Origin: Kofleriaceae bacterium
GTDB taxonomy: Bacteria > Myxococcota_A > Polyangia > Haliangiales > Haliangiaceae
Assembly (NCBI GenBank): GCA_018057825.1
Contig: JAGPCY010000002.1
Coordinates: 186,001-250,000 of the forward strand
Length of the DNA stretch: 64,000 nucleotides
Reading direction: 5' to 3'
The notes under the pieces are model-generated. The model saw only the letters and a list, made by a program, of their open reading frames with translations, did no database searches and was not told where the DNA came from. Below, piece by piece: positions 10,217 through 19,636 of this stretch; position 1 is the first letter of the stretch; each line of letters opens with the position of its first letter. Made by a program: the position numbers and the translations under genes.

Positions 10217-11611
10217 ATGCGCGTGATCGACATCCCCACCTTCCTGGCCGCGATGGCCTGCGCCGCTCCGATGTTCGGGTGCGCTAACGATTCCGCTCCC
10301 GTCGACGGTCCCACCACCGTCGAGGTCGGCGAGGACGACGGCAAGCGCGACACCGCCGACGGCGCGCGCCAGGCCACCGTCGCGGGCTTCACGTTGACCA
10401 TGAACGCGGTGGCGCGGGTCACCAGCGGCGGCCAGCAGATCGTGACCCTCAAGGGCACGGCCTCGCGCACGTTGACCAACGCGTTCTCGTACATCCCCGA
10501 CGACGGCTTCGGCACGACGCGCCTCACTGGCGCGCGCACGTTCGAGATCGATCTCGACGAGCCCTTCGAGATCAACACGCTCCTGTCGGGCCTGCCGATC
10601 CTGGTCGCCCTCGACACCGCCAGCGGTACGCCGCGCCACTTCGACGCCCGCATCACGCTGGCGCCGCGCTTCGCGCGCTTCGACGGCACGACCCGCATCG
10701 TCGTCGACGCGCCGATCCGGCCGGTCTACGTCCGCGCCGCCGACAACCTGCGCTACCGCGGGCGCTTCACCACGACGTCGGACCACGCCTCGCCCGCGGT
10801 CGCGGTGCCCGGCGCGGCCAGCCCGGCGGTGACCCAGCGCGGCCCGCGCGAGACCACCTTCGACTGGACCTTCACCGACTTCGCCCCGGCCTACGATCCG
10901 CCGACCGATCCGGTGACGATGTCGGCGCTGTTCGGCACGACGACGGCCAGCAAGAGCGCGGGCATCGACCTGCGCGTGGTCCGCCTAGGCCTCACCACCG
11001 ACGATCCCTACGAGGTGTGGCCGGCGCCGACCTGCACGCCGACCGTCGCGGCCTGCGTCGCCGCGGCGCCACCGACCGCGGTCGACCTGGGCGCGTGTGG
11101 CGACTACCGCCAGGTCCTGCCGTGCGTCCGCCCGGGCGCGCTGTGCGACGCGCTGCCGCCGGCGCCGGTCGAGCTGACCCCGATCGACGCCTCGGCCCTC
11201 GACCCCGCGATCGCCAGCTACAACACCGCGTGTGACCGCGGCGGCACCTGGTGCTCGCTCGACAGCGCCCGCGCGTTCACCGTGCCGGCCTGCCCCGATC
11301 AGGAGGTCACGCCGCAGCTCCTGTTCCAGCTCCTGGCCGATCAGGACTGGACCGACGACGCCTACGGCTCCTACGTCGACGACGCCGGCCTGACCGGCTC
11401 GACCTTCCTCGGCGGCGGCTACTCGACCGGGGCCCCGGCAGTGGCGGCCGCGTGCGACGCCCTGGCCGGCGCGACCGAGGCGGTCGGCTTCGTCGGCGCC
11501 CAGGAGGTGTCGTGCCACAACTGCCACGACTTCGCGGCCCGCACGATCCTCTACTACCCGACCACGCGCACGGTCATCGTCCTCGACGGCAGCTACGGCT
11601 ACGACTCGTAG
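10217..11611 (+). CDS. Secreted lipoprotein of unknown function with a single CxxCH
   Basis: The 464-residue product has a signal peptide ending in a lipobox (PMFGC), then an acidic linker (VGEDDGKRDTADG) of the kind seen in myxobacterial surface lipoproteins. Residues about 50-250 are beta-rich and repetitive in character. The C-terminal half has many paired cysteines and ends with SCHNCHDF, one CxxCH sequence that resembles a c-heme site. A single site without other cytochrome features is weak evidence for heme binding. The last residues (ILYYPTTRTVIVLDGSYGYDS) are beta-like. It stands alone between the PEGA protein and the PAP2 phosphatase. No family is recognised. Confidence 0.7.
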   Translation: MRVIDIPTFLAAMACAAPMFGCANDSAPVDGPTTVEVGEDDGKRDTADGARQATVAGFTLTMNAVARVTSGGQQIVTLKGTASRTLTNAFSYIPDDGFGTTRLTGARTFEIDLDEPFEINTLLSGLPILVALDTASGTPRHFDARITLAPRFARFDGTTRIVVDAPIRPVYVRAADNLRYRGRFTTTSDHASPAVAVPGAASPAVTQRGPRETTFDWTFTDFAPAYDPPTDPVTMSALFGTTTASKSAGIDLRVVRLGLTTDDPYEVWPAPTCTPTVAACVAAAPPTAVDLGACGDYRQVLPCVRPGALCDALPPAPVELTPIDASALDPAIASYNTACDRGGTWCSLDSARAFTVPACPDQEVTPQLLFQLLADQDWTDDAYGSYVDDAGLTGSTFLGGGYSTGAPAVAAACDALAGATEAVGFVGAQEVSCHNCHDFAARTILYYPTTRTVIVLDGSYGYDS

Positions 11612-11658
11612 CGTCACGCGATCTCTGCGGCGGCCACGCAACCGACGCGCGGTTGCGG

Positions 11659-11664
11659 CATGAT
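11659..11664 (+). promoter_or_regulatory. -10-like CATGAT, 6 nt before start
   Basis: CATGAT ends 6 nt before ATG 11671. It differs from TANNNT at the first base but has the common position. Confidence 0.35.
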
Positions 11665-11670
11665 CTGGGC

Positions 11671-12315
11671 ATGCCGACGTCCGCGCGGGTTCGCGCGACC
11701 CTGCCGATGCTCGGGCTGGTGCTCCTGGCGCTGACCGCGCTCGTGACCGTGGGCGTCGACAAGACCGTCGCCCGAGGGCTGTCGGCGACCACGCCAGCGC
11801 CGCTGTGGCGCGACGCCCTGGGCGCGATCGATCGCAGCACCGGGTGGCTGGTCTGGAAGTGGTTGCCGACGGTGATCGTGGTCGCTGTCGCCGCGCTGGC
11901 GCTGGCGCTGCCGCCGCTGCGCCGCTACGCGCGTGGGCTCGCGCTGGTCGCGCTGGTCCACGGCGCGACCAAGCTCATCTTGCTCTACGCCAAGCCCGGG
12001 CTCGGACGCCTGCGGCCGAGCGAGTGGCTGGCCGCCGGCGGCGACGGCAGCTTCTTCGCGGGCGGCGTCGGCTTCCCGTCGGGCCACACCGGTCACTACC
12101 TGAGCATCGCGCTGCCGCTGGCGGTGGCGTGGCCGCGGGTCGGCCTGCCGCTCTTGGTGGTGCCGGCCTTCGCGTCGATGTCGCGCGTCGTCACCAACGC
12201 GCACTTCGTCAGCGACGTGCTCGGCAGCGCGGCCCTGGTCGTGCTCTTGACCTGGCTCGGCGCGGTCGCGCTCAAGGTCGGCGCGCCGTCGCGCTCGCTC
12301 GCCGGACGAGCGTGA
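11671..12315 (+). CDS. PAP2-family membrane phosphatase
   Basis: The 214-residue integral membrane protein has about five hydrophobic segments. All three PAP2 motifs are present: K-x6-RP (KPGLGRLRP), PSGHT and SRxxxNxHFxSD (SRVVTNAHFVSD). Family members dephosphorylate phosphatidic acid, undecaprenyl pyrophosphate or related lipids at the membrane face. The substrate cannot be read from sequence. ATG 11671 is chosen because the hydrophobic N terminus starts here and a CATGAT element lies 6 nt upstream. Its stop is immediately followed by the 3' end of the convergent epimerase gene, with no spacer. Confidence 0.88.
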   Translation: MPTSARVRATLPMLGLVLLALTALVTVGVDKTVARGLSATTPAPLWRDALGAIDRSTGWLVWKWLPTVIVVAVAALALALPPLRRYARGLALVALVHGATKLILLYAKPGLGRLRPSEWLAAGGDGSFFAGGVGFPSGHTGHYLSIALPLAVAWPRVGLPLLVVPAFASMSRVVTNAHFVSDVLGSAALVVLLTWLGAVALKVGAPSRSLAGRA

Positions 12316-13146
12316 TCAGGTCCGCTCGCGCTCGGGCGCCAGGGCGTCGACCATCGCGGTCAGGCCGTCCTCGAGGTCGATCGTCGCGCGCCAGCCCAGG
12401 ACGTCCCTGGCCCGGCTGACGTCGAGGGCGACCCGGAACGCCTCGCCCTCGCGGTACGGCCGGGCGCCGACGTCGATGAGGGCGATCGCGCTGGGCCGCA
12501 CCGCCGCGGCGATGATGAGCGCCATGTCGAGCACGCTGGTCTCGACGCCGGTGCCGAGGTTGTACGTGCCGGCCGGCGCGTCGTCGGCCAGGGCCCGGAC
12601 GATCGCCGCGACCACGTCGTCGACGTGGACCAGATCGCGGGTCTGCATGCCCGGCGTCATCGCGTAGCGCTTGCGGTGAGCCAGGTGGTTGATGAGCGTG
12701 GGCAGAAACGTCGACGGCGCCAGCCCCGGGCCGTAGACCCAGCACGGCCGCAGGAACACCACCGGGGTCGACCCGGCGGCGGCGGCCACCGCGTGCTCGC
12801 CGGCGACCTTGGCCTGGCCCAGGGGCGACGCGCCCAGGAGCGTCTGGTCCTCGCGGAACGGCACGTCCTGCAGGCCGTAGGCCTCGGCCGACGACAGGTA
12901 GACGATGCGGCGCAGCCCGGGCATGGCCTTGACCGTGCGCGCCGCGGCGTGGGCGTGATCGGCGACGCACTGCTCGACCGAGATCGGTCGGCCGCCGGCC
13001 GCCCACACCAGGGCGTCGGCGCCCTCGGCGGCGCGCTCGGCGGTGTCGGTCCGCCCGCTGGCCACCACCTCGTGTCCGAGCTCGCGCAGGCGCGCGCACA
13101 GGGCGCGGCCGATAAAGCCATGACCGCCGACGACGAGGATCTTCAC
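12316..13146 (-). CDS. NAD-dependent epimerase/dehydratase (extended SDR) lacking the catalytic Tyr
   Basis: This 276-residue protein opens with [12 protein letters not shown], the Rossmann glycine motif of extended short-chain dehydrogenases. SSAEAYG supplies the catalytic serine. The YxxxK motif is altered: the segment reads SPLGQAK, so Leu replaces the expected Tyr while the Lys remains. [12 protein letters not shown] and the late DLVHVDDV motif are typical of sugar epimerases. Start GTG 13146 is chosen because the Rossmann strand starts at once. A nucleotide-sugar or sterol-like substrate is possible. With the Tyr missing the protein could be a binding protein or use another mechanism. 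Its stop abuts the convergent PAP2 stop. Confidence 0.82.
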   Translation of the reverse strand: MKILVVGGHGFIGRALCARLRELGHEVVASGRTDTAERAAEGADALVWAAGGRPISVEQCVADHAHAAARTVKAMPGLRRIVYLSSAEAYGLQDVPFREDQTLLGASPLGQAKVAGEHAVAAAAGSTPVVFLRPCWVYGPGLAPSTFLPTLINHLAHRKRYAMTPGMQTRDLVHVDDVVAAIVRALADDAPAGTYNLGTGVETSVLDMALIIAAAVRPSAIALIDVGARPYREGEAFRVALDVSRARDVLGWRATIDLEDGLTAMVDALAPERERT

Positions 13147-13265
13147 GAGCGCACCGAGGCCGGCTGCATGGGGCCTTGTATCAGGCAGCCCCGGCGGTCG
13201 CAACCGCGGGCGCCGCGGCGGTGTTACCGTCGGCGCGTGGCGCCCGACCCGTGCGTGTCCCGACG

Positions 13266-13772
13266 ATGGACCTGATCGACGTCGCCTGTCCGTGTGGCTC
13301 CGGCGTCGACGAGGGCGCGTGCTGCGGCCCGCTGCTCGCCGGCGCTCCCGCCCCGACCGCGCTAGCCCTCATGCGCTCGCGCTACAGCGCCTACGTCCGC
13401 CGCGGCGTCGGCTACCTGATCGCCACCCACGATCCCGCGACCCGGGGCCGGGTCAACCGCGACGAGCTGACCCGCTGGTGTCGCGAGACCACCTGGCGTG
13501 GCCTCGAGATCGTCACCACCGTCGCTGGCGGCGTGGCCGACACGATCGGCATCGTCGAGTTCATCGCTCGCGGCGTCGCTCGCGACAACCCGTTCACGCA
13601 CCACGAGCGCTCGCGCTTCCGACGCGTCGACGGTCGCTGGGTCTACACCGACGCCGAGCCGTCATCGGTGGTGAGCGGCGCGCCGTCGGTGATCGCGGCC
13701 GCGCGGCCGGGTCGCAACGATCCGTGTCCGTGCGGCAGCGGCCAGAAGTACAAGCGCTGCCACGGCCGCTGA
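13266..13772 (+). CDS. YchJ-family protein with two SEC-C motifs (UPF0225)
   Basis: The 168-residue protein has the YchJ architecture. An N-terminal Cys-rich SEC-C motif (CPCGSG...CCGPLL) leads to the conserved SRYSAYV and LIATHDP segments. A central alpha+beta domain of the NTF2-like fold contains FTHHERSRF, and the C-terminal SEC-C zinc motif reads [17 protein letters not shown]. Length matches the family. The biochemical role is unknown; SEC-C motifs bind zinc and proteins. The ATG at 13266 is chosen because conservation starts just after it. Its 3' end faces the hydrolase gene at 13792 with a 19-base gap. Confidence 0.9.
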   Translation: MDLIDVACPCGSGVDEGACCGPLLAGAPAPTALALMRSRYSAYVRRGVGYLIATHDPATRGRVNRDELTRWCRETTWRGLEIVTTVAGGVADTIGIVEFIARGVARDNPFTHHERSRFRRVDGRWVYTDAEPSSVVSGAPSVIAAARPGRNDPCPCGSGQKYKRCHGR

Positions 13773-13791
13773 CCGAGGCCCGCGCCCGGGC

Positions 13792-15384
13792 TCAATGGCT
13801 GTCGCCCAGGTCGAGGCCGACCACCACGCCGACCTGTTGCAGGTCCTCTCCGCCCGCCACCACCGCCGCGAGGTAGGGGCCGGCGCCCAGGTACGCGCCA
13901 GGAAAGTACGCGCGGGTGCGCCCGAGGCGAAGGCCGACCGCGGCCTCCCACGCGATCGCCGTCGAGTCCGCGGGGACCCAGGCGGCCCGCACCCATCCGA
14001 GCGCGCTCACCGGGCCCATCGGGGCGATGGCGTCGACGGTCATCGGGACCTCGAGCTGGGCGCCGCTCGCGGCCAGGCGTCGGATGCCGAGCCCACCGGC
14101 CACGGTCACCGAGCGCCCGCGGCTGGCGAGGCCGAGGCCGAGCGGATAGCCGGCGACGCGGTAGGCCAGGCCCTCGGCCCAGCCGACGTCGGCGTCGAGC
14201 CCAACCGCGTAGCCCCACCGTTCGCCGATCAACCCGCGCGCCCGGAGGCCGGCGCGGACGTCGTGAATCGCGGCGTCGCGACTGACCCGGTCCGCGACGT
14301 CCGCCGCGAGCCGGACCGACGGGCCGAGCGCCGGACGCCCCGGAGCGGCGCGGTCGAGCCCGGCCGCCGGTCGCTCCGCCCGCGCCCCGCTGGCCGGGGC
14401 CTCGTGCACCAGCGCCAGGATCGCCTCGGTGACCGCGACCGGATCGTCGAGGACGATGAAGTGCCCAGCGTCGGGGACGATGCGCGCGGCGCTCGCCGGT
14501 AGGCCGAGATCGGCGAGGAAGCGCGGCACCAGCACCTCGCCGCGCAGGACGCGGTCGCGGCCGCCCCACAGCACCCGCGCCGGGCCGGAGAAGCGGCGCA
14601 GCGCGGCCTGGTAGCGAGGAAACTCGGCGCCGATCGCGGCGAAGCTGCGCGCCATGGCGCGCATCGGTCGGGTCGAGCCCTCGTGCAGGGACCACCACAC
14701 GCCATCGACGGTCGCCGCGTCGACGTGCGCCGGGTCGCCGGTGTTGCCCTTGAGGAACGTGGCGGTCTGGCCCGGGCCCATCGTCGGGCCGGCCATCATC
14801 GACGCCATCACCCCGCCCAGCGGCCCCGCCAACATCCGCATCTCGAACGGTGGCCGGAACCCGTCGTACGCGGTCGTGTTGAGCACCAGCAAGCGGGCGA
14901 TCCGGGTCGGGGCGCGGTCGAGCAGCTCCCAGCCGACCAGGCCGCCCAGATCGTGGACCACCAGCGTGACCGTGGCGACCTCGAGCTCGTCGAGCAGCGC
15001 CCGCACCCGCTCGGCTTGACGATCGAAGCGGTAGGCCGCGAGGTCGCTCGGCTTGCTGCTGGCGCCGAAGCCGAGCAGGTCGGGGGCGACCACGCGGTAG
15101 CCAGCGGCGGCCAGGGCGTCGGCGACGCGCGCGTACATCTGCGAGCTCGTGGGTAACCCGTGGAGCAAGAGGATGACCTCGCCGTCGCGCGGGCCCCGGT
15201 CGAGGTAGGCGAGGCGGTCGCCGTCGGCGGTGTTGGTCGTGGCCAGGCCCTGGCGCCAGGCGTCGACGCTGGCCGGCCGGTGGGCCGCACAGGCGATGAG
15301 CAGGGTGAGCCACGACGCCAGGGCGAGGGTGCGGGCGCGGGCGTAGCCGCGGCTGCCGGGATGGGCGGGGACGAGAGCGGACAT
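13792..15384 (-). CDS. Lipoprotein alpha/beta hydrolase fused to an outer-membrane-like domain
   Basis: The 530-residue protein has a signal peptide with lipobox-like LIAC, so it is predicted to be exported and lipid-modified. Residues about 45-330 are an alpha/beta hydrolase similar to haloalkane dehalogenases/epoxide hydrolases. They include LLLHGLPTSS (oxyanion), VVHDLGG (nucleophile elbow with Asp) and PDAGHF (catalytic His). The C-terminal 190 residues are different: alternating strands with many Gly/aromatic residues, resembling a beta-barrel or surface domain. This is an unusual fusion. ATG 15384 has an AGGAG ribosome site a few bases upstream. It is divergent from a LysR regulator (15502), which probably controls it. 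Confidence 0.82.
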   Translation of the reverse strand: MSALVPAHPGSRGYARARTLALASWLTLLIACAAHRPASVDAWRQGLATTNTADGDRLAYLDRGPRDGEVILLLHGLPTSSQMYARVADALAAAGYRVVAPDLLGFGASSKPSDLAAYRFDRQAERVRALLDELEVATVTLVVHDLGGLVGWELLDRAPTRIARLLVLNTTAYDGFRPPFEMRMLAGPLGGVMASMMAGPTMGPGQTATFLKGNTGDPAHVDAATVDGVWWSLHEGSTRPMRAMARSFAAIGAEFPRYQAALRRFSGPARVLWGGRDRVLRGEVLVPRFLADLGLPASAARIVPDAGHFIVLDDPVAVTEAILALVHEAPASGARAERPAAGLDRAAPGRPALGPSVRLAADVADRVSRDAAIHDVRAGLRARGLIGERWGYAVGLDADVGWAEGLAYRVAGYPLGLGLASRGRSVTVAGGLGIRRLAASGAQLEVPMTVDAIAPMGPVSALGWVRAAWVPADSTAIAWEAAVGLRLGRTRAYFPGAYLGAGPYLAAVVAGGEDLQQVGVVVGLDLGDSH

Positions 15385-15471
15385 GGACTCCTGGACGCGC
15401 GGGGAAGTCAGCGGCGCGTGGCGGCATCCTGGGGCGGTGGCCGTCGTCCGAGAAGTGGGGACGAAGCAGAC

Positions 15472-15480
15472 GGACCGTCC
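15472..15480. promoter_or_regulatory. Short palindrome in the LysR/hydrolase divergent region
   Basis: GGACCGTCC is a near-palindrome just upstream of the candidate -10 of the LysR gene, in the 117-base divergent spacer. A LysR operator here is plausible but not demonstrated. Confidence 0.3.
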
Positions 15481-15490
15481 CCGATCGTGG

Positions 15491-15496
15491 GACAAT
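15491..15496 (+). promoter_or_regulatory. -10-like GACAAT, 5 nt before start
   Basis: GACAAT ends 5 nt before ATG 15502, the same hexamer found before the add gene. Confidence 0.4.
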
Positions 15497-15501
15497 GATC
15501 C

Positions 15502-16398
15502 ATGGCCCTCGACTCCCTCGACGACCTCCGGGTGTTTCGCCAGATCGTCAGCGCCGGCGGGATCAGCGCCGCCGCCCGCGCGCTGCGCCGGAGCAAGAAC
15601 GCCGTCAGCCAGCGCCTGGCTCGCCTCGAGGTCGCCCTGGGCACGCGGCTCGCCGATCGCACGACCCGCGAGTTTCGCCTCACCGACAACGGCGAACGCC
15701 TGTGGCGCGCCTCCGAGGAGCTCCTGGCTGCGGCCGGTCGCACCGAGGCCGCGCTGTCCGGTGACGGCGCGCTCGATGGCAAGGTCCGGGTCGCGGTGCG
15801 CTCGGCCCTGGCCGCGATCGGCCTGGGCGACGAGCTGGCGCAGCTCCTGGCCGGCGCGCCCGGCCTCCAGCTCCAGCTCGCCGTGGTCGACGACGACGCC
15901 GAGCTGCGGCGCGGCGGCTACGACCTCGCGGTGCAGCCCGGGCGCCTCCGCGACAGCGCGCTGGTCGCCCGACGGCTGGGCACGGCGCGCTATCAGCTCG
16001 CGGCCAGTCCGGCCTACGTCCGCGCCGCGGGCGCGCCGCGCCGCCCGACCGAGCTCGTCCGCCACCAGTGCCTGCGCCGCCTCGGCGAGGCCCCCGAGCT
16101 GACCTGGTCCTTGGTCGGCCACGGCGAGCGCGCCGCGACCGCGCGGCTCGGCGGTCGGGTCGAGTGCAGCGACGCGCGCCTGCTGTGCGAGCTGATCTAC
16201 GCCGGCGTCGGGATCGGCCTCCTGCCGGCGGCCGAGGTTCGTCGCGGTCAGCGGGACGGCACGCTCGAGCGGGTGCTGCCGACCTGGGAGTACGCGCCGA
16301 TCCCGGTATGGGTCGTGAGCCCCAAGGGGCGGCTGGCGCTGCCGCGGGTCGCCCGCGTCGTCGAGGTCCTGGCGCGCGCGGTCGCGGCCTTGAACTGA
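15502..16398 (+). CDS. LysR-family transcriptional regulator
   Basis: The 298-residue protein has an N-terminal winged helix-turn-helix (residues about 5-62, with GISAAARALRRSKNAVSQRLARLE) and a periplasmic-binding-protein-like effector domain (about 90-298). Length and order are standard for LysR regulators. It is divergent from the hydrolase lipoprotein gene, the classical arrangement for a LysR regulator and its target, so regulation of 13792-15384 and autoregulation are inferred. The effector is unknown. Confidence 0.92.
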   Translation: MALDSLDDLRVFRQIVSAGGISAAARALRRSKNAVSQRLARLEVALGTRLADRTTREFRLTDNGERLWRASEELLAAAGRTEAALSGDGALDGKVRVAVRSALAAIGLGDELAQLLAGAPGLQLQLAVVDDDAELRRGGYDLAVQPGRLRDSALVARRLGTARYQLAASPAYVRAAGAPRRPTELVRHQCLRRLGEAPELTWSLVGHGERAATARLGGRVECSDARLLCELIYAGVGIGLLPAAEVRRGQRDGTLERVLPTWEYAPIPVWVVSPKGRLALPRVARVVEVLARAVAALN

Positions 16399-16422
16399 CG
16401 GCCGCGCCAGTCGCGGGCGCTC

Positions 16423-16437
16423 GACCGATCGTCGGTC
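16423..16437. terminator. Small inverted repeat at a convergent 3' junction
   Basis: GACCGA and TCGGTC form a perfect 6-bp stem with a 3-base loop between the LysR stop and the convergent regulator stop, overlapping the latter. There is no U-tract, so termination is only a possibility. Confidence 0.25.
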
Positions 16438-17974
16438 AGACCGGGCCGCTGCCGTCGCCGCTGGCCGACTCGTCGCCGACCGTCAGCTTGGTCGGCAACA
16501 GGTGCTCGAGGCCGTGCTTGCGCAGGCGGTAGTACAGCGTCGACCGGTTGATGCCGAGCATGCGCGAGGCCGAGGCGATGTTGCCCTTGCTCTTCTCGAC
16601 CGCGGCGACGATCTCCTTCTTCTCGCTCTCGAGCAGGCGCTCGGCCAGGCTCTTGCCGTCGTCGGACGGCGGCGCCAGGGCGACCGGCGCCGACGGCGCC
16701 TCGTGCACCGTCACCGGGAAGCTGCCCGAGCTCTGCTGCGCGCGCCGCCCGAAGTCGAGGTGCTGGGCGCCGACCTCGCCGCCGCGGGCCAGGATCATCG
16801 CGCGCTCGATGATGTTCTCGAGCTCGCGGACGTTGCCCGGCCAGGCGTACTCGCGCAGCTTGGCCACCGCCTCGGGGGTCAAGGTGCCGGCCCGCAGGCC
16901 CATCTGCCGGGCGAACTTGGCGACGAAGTGCTGGGCCAAGAGCGGGACGTCGCCGTGGCGCTCGCGCAGCGGCGGCAGGTTGATCGGAAAGACGTTCAAC
17001 CGGTAGTACAGGTCCTCGCGGAACTCGCCCTCCTCGATCATCTTCTCGAGGTTGCGGTTGGTCGCCGACACCAGGCGGACGTCGACCTTGATCGTGTCGG
17101 TGCCGCCGACCCGCTCGAACTCGCGCTCTTGCAGCGTGCGCAGGAGCTTGATCTGGACCTCCATCGGCAGGTCGCCGACCTCGTCGAGGAACAGGGTGCC
17201 ACCGTCGGCCAGCTCGAAGCGACCGCGCCGGCGCTCGACCGCGCCGGTGAAGCTGCCCTTCTCGTGGCCGAACAGCTCGCTCTCGAGGATCCCGGGCGCC
17301 AGGGCGGCGCAGTTGACCCGCACGAACGGCTTGTGCTCGCGCGGCGAGTTGATGTGGATGGCGTGGGCCACCATCTCCTTGCCGGTGCCGGTCTCGCCGC
17401 GCAGGAGCACGGTCGACACCGTCGGCGCCACCTGCTCGACCTTGCCCAGGACCTCGCGCAGGGCCGGCGAGTCGCCGATGATGTTGCCGAAGTCGAAGGC
17501 GCCGTGGATCTGCTGGTTCAGGTAGCCGGTGTACTCGGCGAGCTGCGCCGTCATGCGCCGGTTCTCGCGGGTCAGGTGGTAGCGATCGAGCGCGTACTGC
17601 AGGATGCCGCGGACCTCTTTGGCGTCCCACGGCTTGGTGATGTAGCGGTAGACCTGCCCGAGCGTGATGGCCTCGATCAGCACGTCGACGTCGGTGAAGG
17701 CGGTCAGGATGATGCCGACCGCGTCGGGCCGCAGCTCCTTGGCCTCCTTCAGCAGCTCGAGGCCGGTCATCTTCGGCATGCGCTGATCGGTGATGATCAC
17801 CGCGACGTCGCGCTGGCGCAGCACCTCGAGCGCCTCGGCGCCGCTGGCCGCGCTGACGATGTCGAACACCTTCCGGAAGTTGAAGCGGAAGGCGTCCAGG
17901 TTGTCCTGCTCGTCATCGACGACCAAGATCGGGTACTGCTTGGGGTCGAGGGCCTGGGTCACTGGTTCGGCCAT
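16436..17974 (-). CDS. NtrC-type sigma-54-dependent response regulator
   Basis: The 512-residue protein has an N-terminal receiver domain (about 10-135) with the phosphoacceptor Asp in IITDQRMP, the LTAFTD Thr/Ser region and Lys in ITKPWD. The AAA+ domain (about 180-410) has Walker A GETGTGKE, the sigma-54 contact loop GSFTGA (a common variant of GAFTGA) and Walker [10 protein letters not shown] Fis-type helix-turn-helix at the C terminus has [22 protein letters not shown]. The regulator therefore activates sigma-54 promoters after phosphorylation. No histidine kinase or sigma-54 target gene is adjacent, so it is an orphan here. ATG 17974 is the only well-placed start. Confidence 0.93.
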   Translation of the reverse strand: MAEPVTQALDPKQYPILVVDDEQDNLDAFRFNFRKVFDIVSAASGAEALEVLRQRDVAVIITDQRMPKMTGLELLKEAKELRPDAVGIILTAFTDVDVLIEAITLGQVYRYITKPWDAKEVRGILQYALDRYHLTRENRRMTAQLAEYTGYLNQQIHGAFDFGNIIGDSPALREVLGKVEQVAPTVSTVLLRGETGTGKEMVAHAIHINSPREHKPFVRVNCAALAPGILESELFGHEKGSFTGAVERRRGRFELADGGTLFLDEVGDLPMEVQIKLLRTLQEREFERVGGTDTIKVDVRLVSATNRNLEKMIEEGEFREDLYYRLNVFPINLPPLRERHGDVPLLAQHFVAKFARQMGLRAGTLTPEAVAKLREYAWPGNVRELENIIERAMILARGGEVGAQHLDFGRRAQQSSGSFPVTVHEAPSAPVALAPPSDDGKSLAERLLESEKKEIVAAVEKSKGNIASASRMLGINRSTLYYRLRKHGLEHLLPTKLTVGDESASGDGSGPV

Positions 17975-18049
17975 ACCACGGGGGGGCCGGAGCTGTCGAC
18001 GGCGACCACGGGCCGGGTAACGCCGGTCCGGGCCGGGCATCGAAGCGCC

Positions 18050-19636
18050 ATGAACCTCGTCGTCACTGGCGCCACTGGCTTCCTCGGACGGGCCCTCGGT
18101 CTGCGCCTGGCCCGCGACGGCCACGCGATCACCGCCCTGGCCCGCGATCCGGCCGGGGCCCGCGCCGTCCTGGGTGCCGAGGTCGCGGTCGCTGCCCTCG
18201 GCGAGCCCGCGGCGGTGGCGGCGGCGATCGCGTCGGCCGACGCGGTGATCAACCTGGCCGGCGAGCCGATCCTCGACCGCCGGTGGACCGCGCGTCGACG
18301 CGCCGCGCTGCGGGCCAGCCGGATCGACCTGACGGCGCGGCTGGTCGCGGCGATCGCGGCCCGCGGCCGGCGGCTGCCGGTGCTGGTCTCGGCCAGCGCG
18401 GTCGGCTGGTACGGCGACCGCGGCGATCAGGTCCTCGACGAGGCCTCGGGGCCGGGCGACGGCTTCGCCGCCGAGCTGTGCCGCGACTGGGAGCTGGCCG
18501 CCGAGGCCGCGCGCTCCCACTGCGACCGCGTGGTCCGGGCCCGCATCGGCATCGTCCTCGGCGGCGAGGGCGGGGCGCTGACGGCGATGCGGCGGCCCTT
18601 CGCCTGGGGCGTCGGTGGACCGGTCGGCTCGGGCCGGCAGTGGGTGCCGTGGATCCATCTCGACGACGCGGTCGAGGCCTTGGTGCGCGCGGTCACCGAC
18701 CCGCGCCTCGACGGCGCGGTCAACCTGGTGGCCCCGGTGCCGACGCAGAACCGGGCCCTCGGCGAGGCCATCGGCGCGGCCCTCGGCCGGCCGAGCTGGC
18801 TCCCCGCGCCGAGCCTCGGCGTGCGCCTGGCCCTGGGCGAGCGCGCCGGCCTGGTGCTGGGCGGCCAGCGGGTGCTGCCGGCGGCGCTGACCGCGGTCGG
18901 CTTCCGCTGGGCCTACCCCGAGCTCGGCCCGGCGGTGGCGGAGGCGCTGCGCGGCGACCCCGACGCCGTGACGCTAGGGCCGGCGCCGGCGGAGCTGCCG
19001 TCGTCGGCGTACCTGCGGGCTCGGCCGCCGCGCTACACCCTGACCGCGCGCACGGTGATCGACCGTCCCCTCGACGAGGTCTTCGAGTTCTTCTGCGCCG
19101 CCGCCAACCTGGGCGCGATCACCCCGCCTGACATGGCCTTCCGCATCGTCACTCCGCAGCCGATCGCGATGGCCGAGGGCACGGTGATCGACTACCGGAT
19201 CCGCGCCACCGGCGTGCCGATGAGCTGGCGCACGGTGATCGACGTCTGGGAGCCGCCGGCCGGCGGGCGGGCCCGCTTCGTCGACTCCCAGGTGCGCGGG
19301 CCCTACGCCTGCTGGTGGCACGAGCATCGGTTCGAGGCCGACGGCGCGCGCACGATCATGATCGACACGGTGCACTACGCGCCGCCGCTCGGGCCGCTCG
19401 GCGCGGTGGCCAACCGCGTCATGGTCGCCCGCGAGCTGCGCCGCATCTTCGCGCAGCGCGGCCGGGCGATCCGGCTGCGGTTCGGCGCGGGGCTTGACGG
19501 CGCCGGTGATCGTGACCAGCTTGCCGGAGATGCCCGCCACCCTGCGCCTGATCCTGGCGGCCATCCTGGCCAGCGCCGGGACGATGGCGCCAGCGGTCGC
19601 CGCGACCGCGGCGGCGCCGGCGTCGAGCTGGCGTAG
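18050..19636 (+). CDS. TIGR01777-family epimerase with C-terminal SRPBCC domain
   Basis: Residues 1-300 of this 528-residue protein form an extended-SDR-like domain of the YfcH/SulA-type TIGR01777 family: VVTGATGFLGRAL, INLAGEPI, RWTARRRAALRASRI and SASAVGWYGDRG are all typical. Residues about 325-480 are an SRPBCC (START-like) ligand-binding domain beginning at YTLTARTVIDRPLDEVFEFF. This two-domain form is known in actinobacteria and myxobacteria; the substrate is unknown. The SRPBCC domain seems complete near residue 480, and the last 45-odd residues have shadow-like composition. The frame of a following small ORF starts there, so the natural stop may have been lost by an indel or sequencing error. 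Confidence 0.85.
   Translation: MNLVVTGATGFLGRALGLRLARDGHAITALARDPAGARAVLGAEVAVAALGEPAAVAAAIASADAVINLAGEPILDRRWTARRRAALRASRIDLTARLVAAIAARGRRLPVLVSASAVGWYGDRGDQVLDEASGPGDGFAAELCRDWELAAEAARSHCDRVVRARIGIVLGGEGGALTAMRRPFAWGVGGPVGSGRQWVPWIHLDDAVEALVRAVTDPRLDGAVNLVAPVPTQNRALGEAIGAALGRPSWLPAPSLGVRLALGERAGLVLGGQRVLPAALTAVGFRWAYPELGPAVAEALRGDPDAVTLGPAPAELPSSAYLRARPPRYTLTARTVIDRPLDEVFEFFCAAANLGAITPPDMAFRIVTPQPIAMAEGTVIDYRIRATGVPMSWRTVIDVWEPPAGGRARFVDSQVRGPYACWWHEHRFEADGARTIMIDTVHYAPPLGPLGAVANRVMVARELRRIFAQRGRAIRLRFGAGLDGAGDRDQLAGDARHPAPDPGGHPGQRRDDGASGRRDRGGAGVELA

Noticed and set aside
10217..11611. Cytochrome c annotation for the CxxCH lipoprotein
   Set aside because: A single CxxCH with no Met ligand pattern or other cytochrome features is insufficient.
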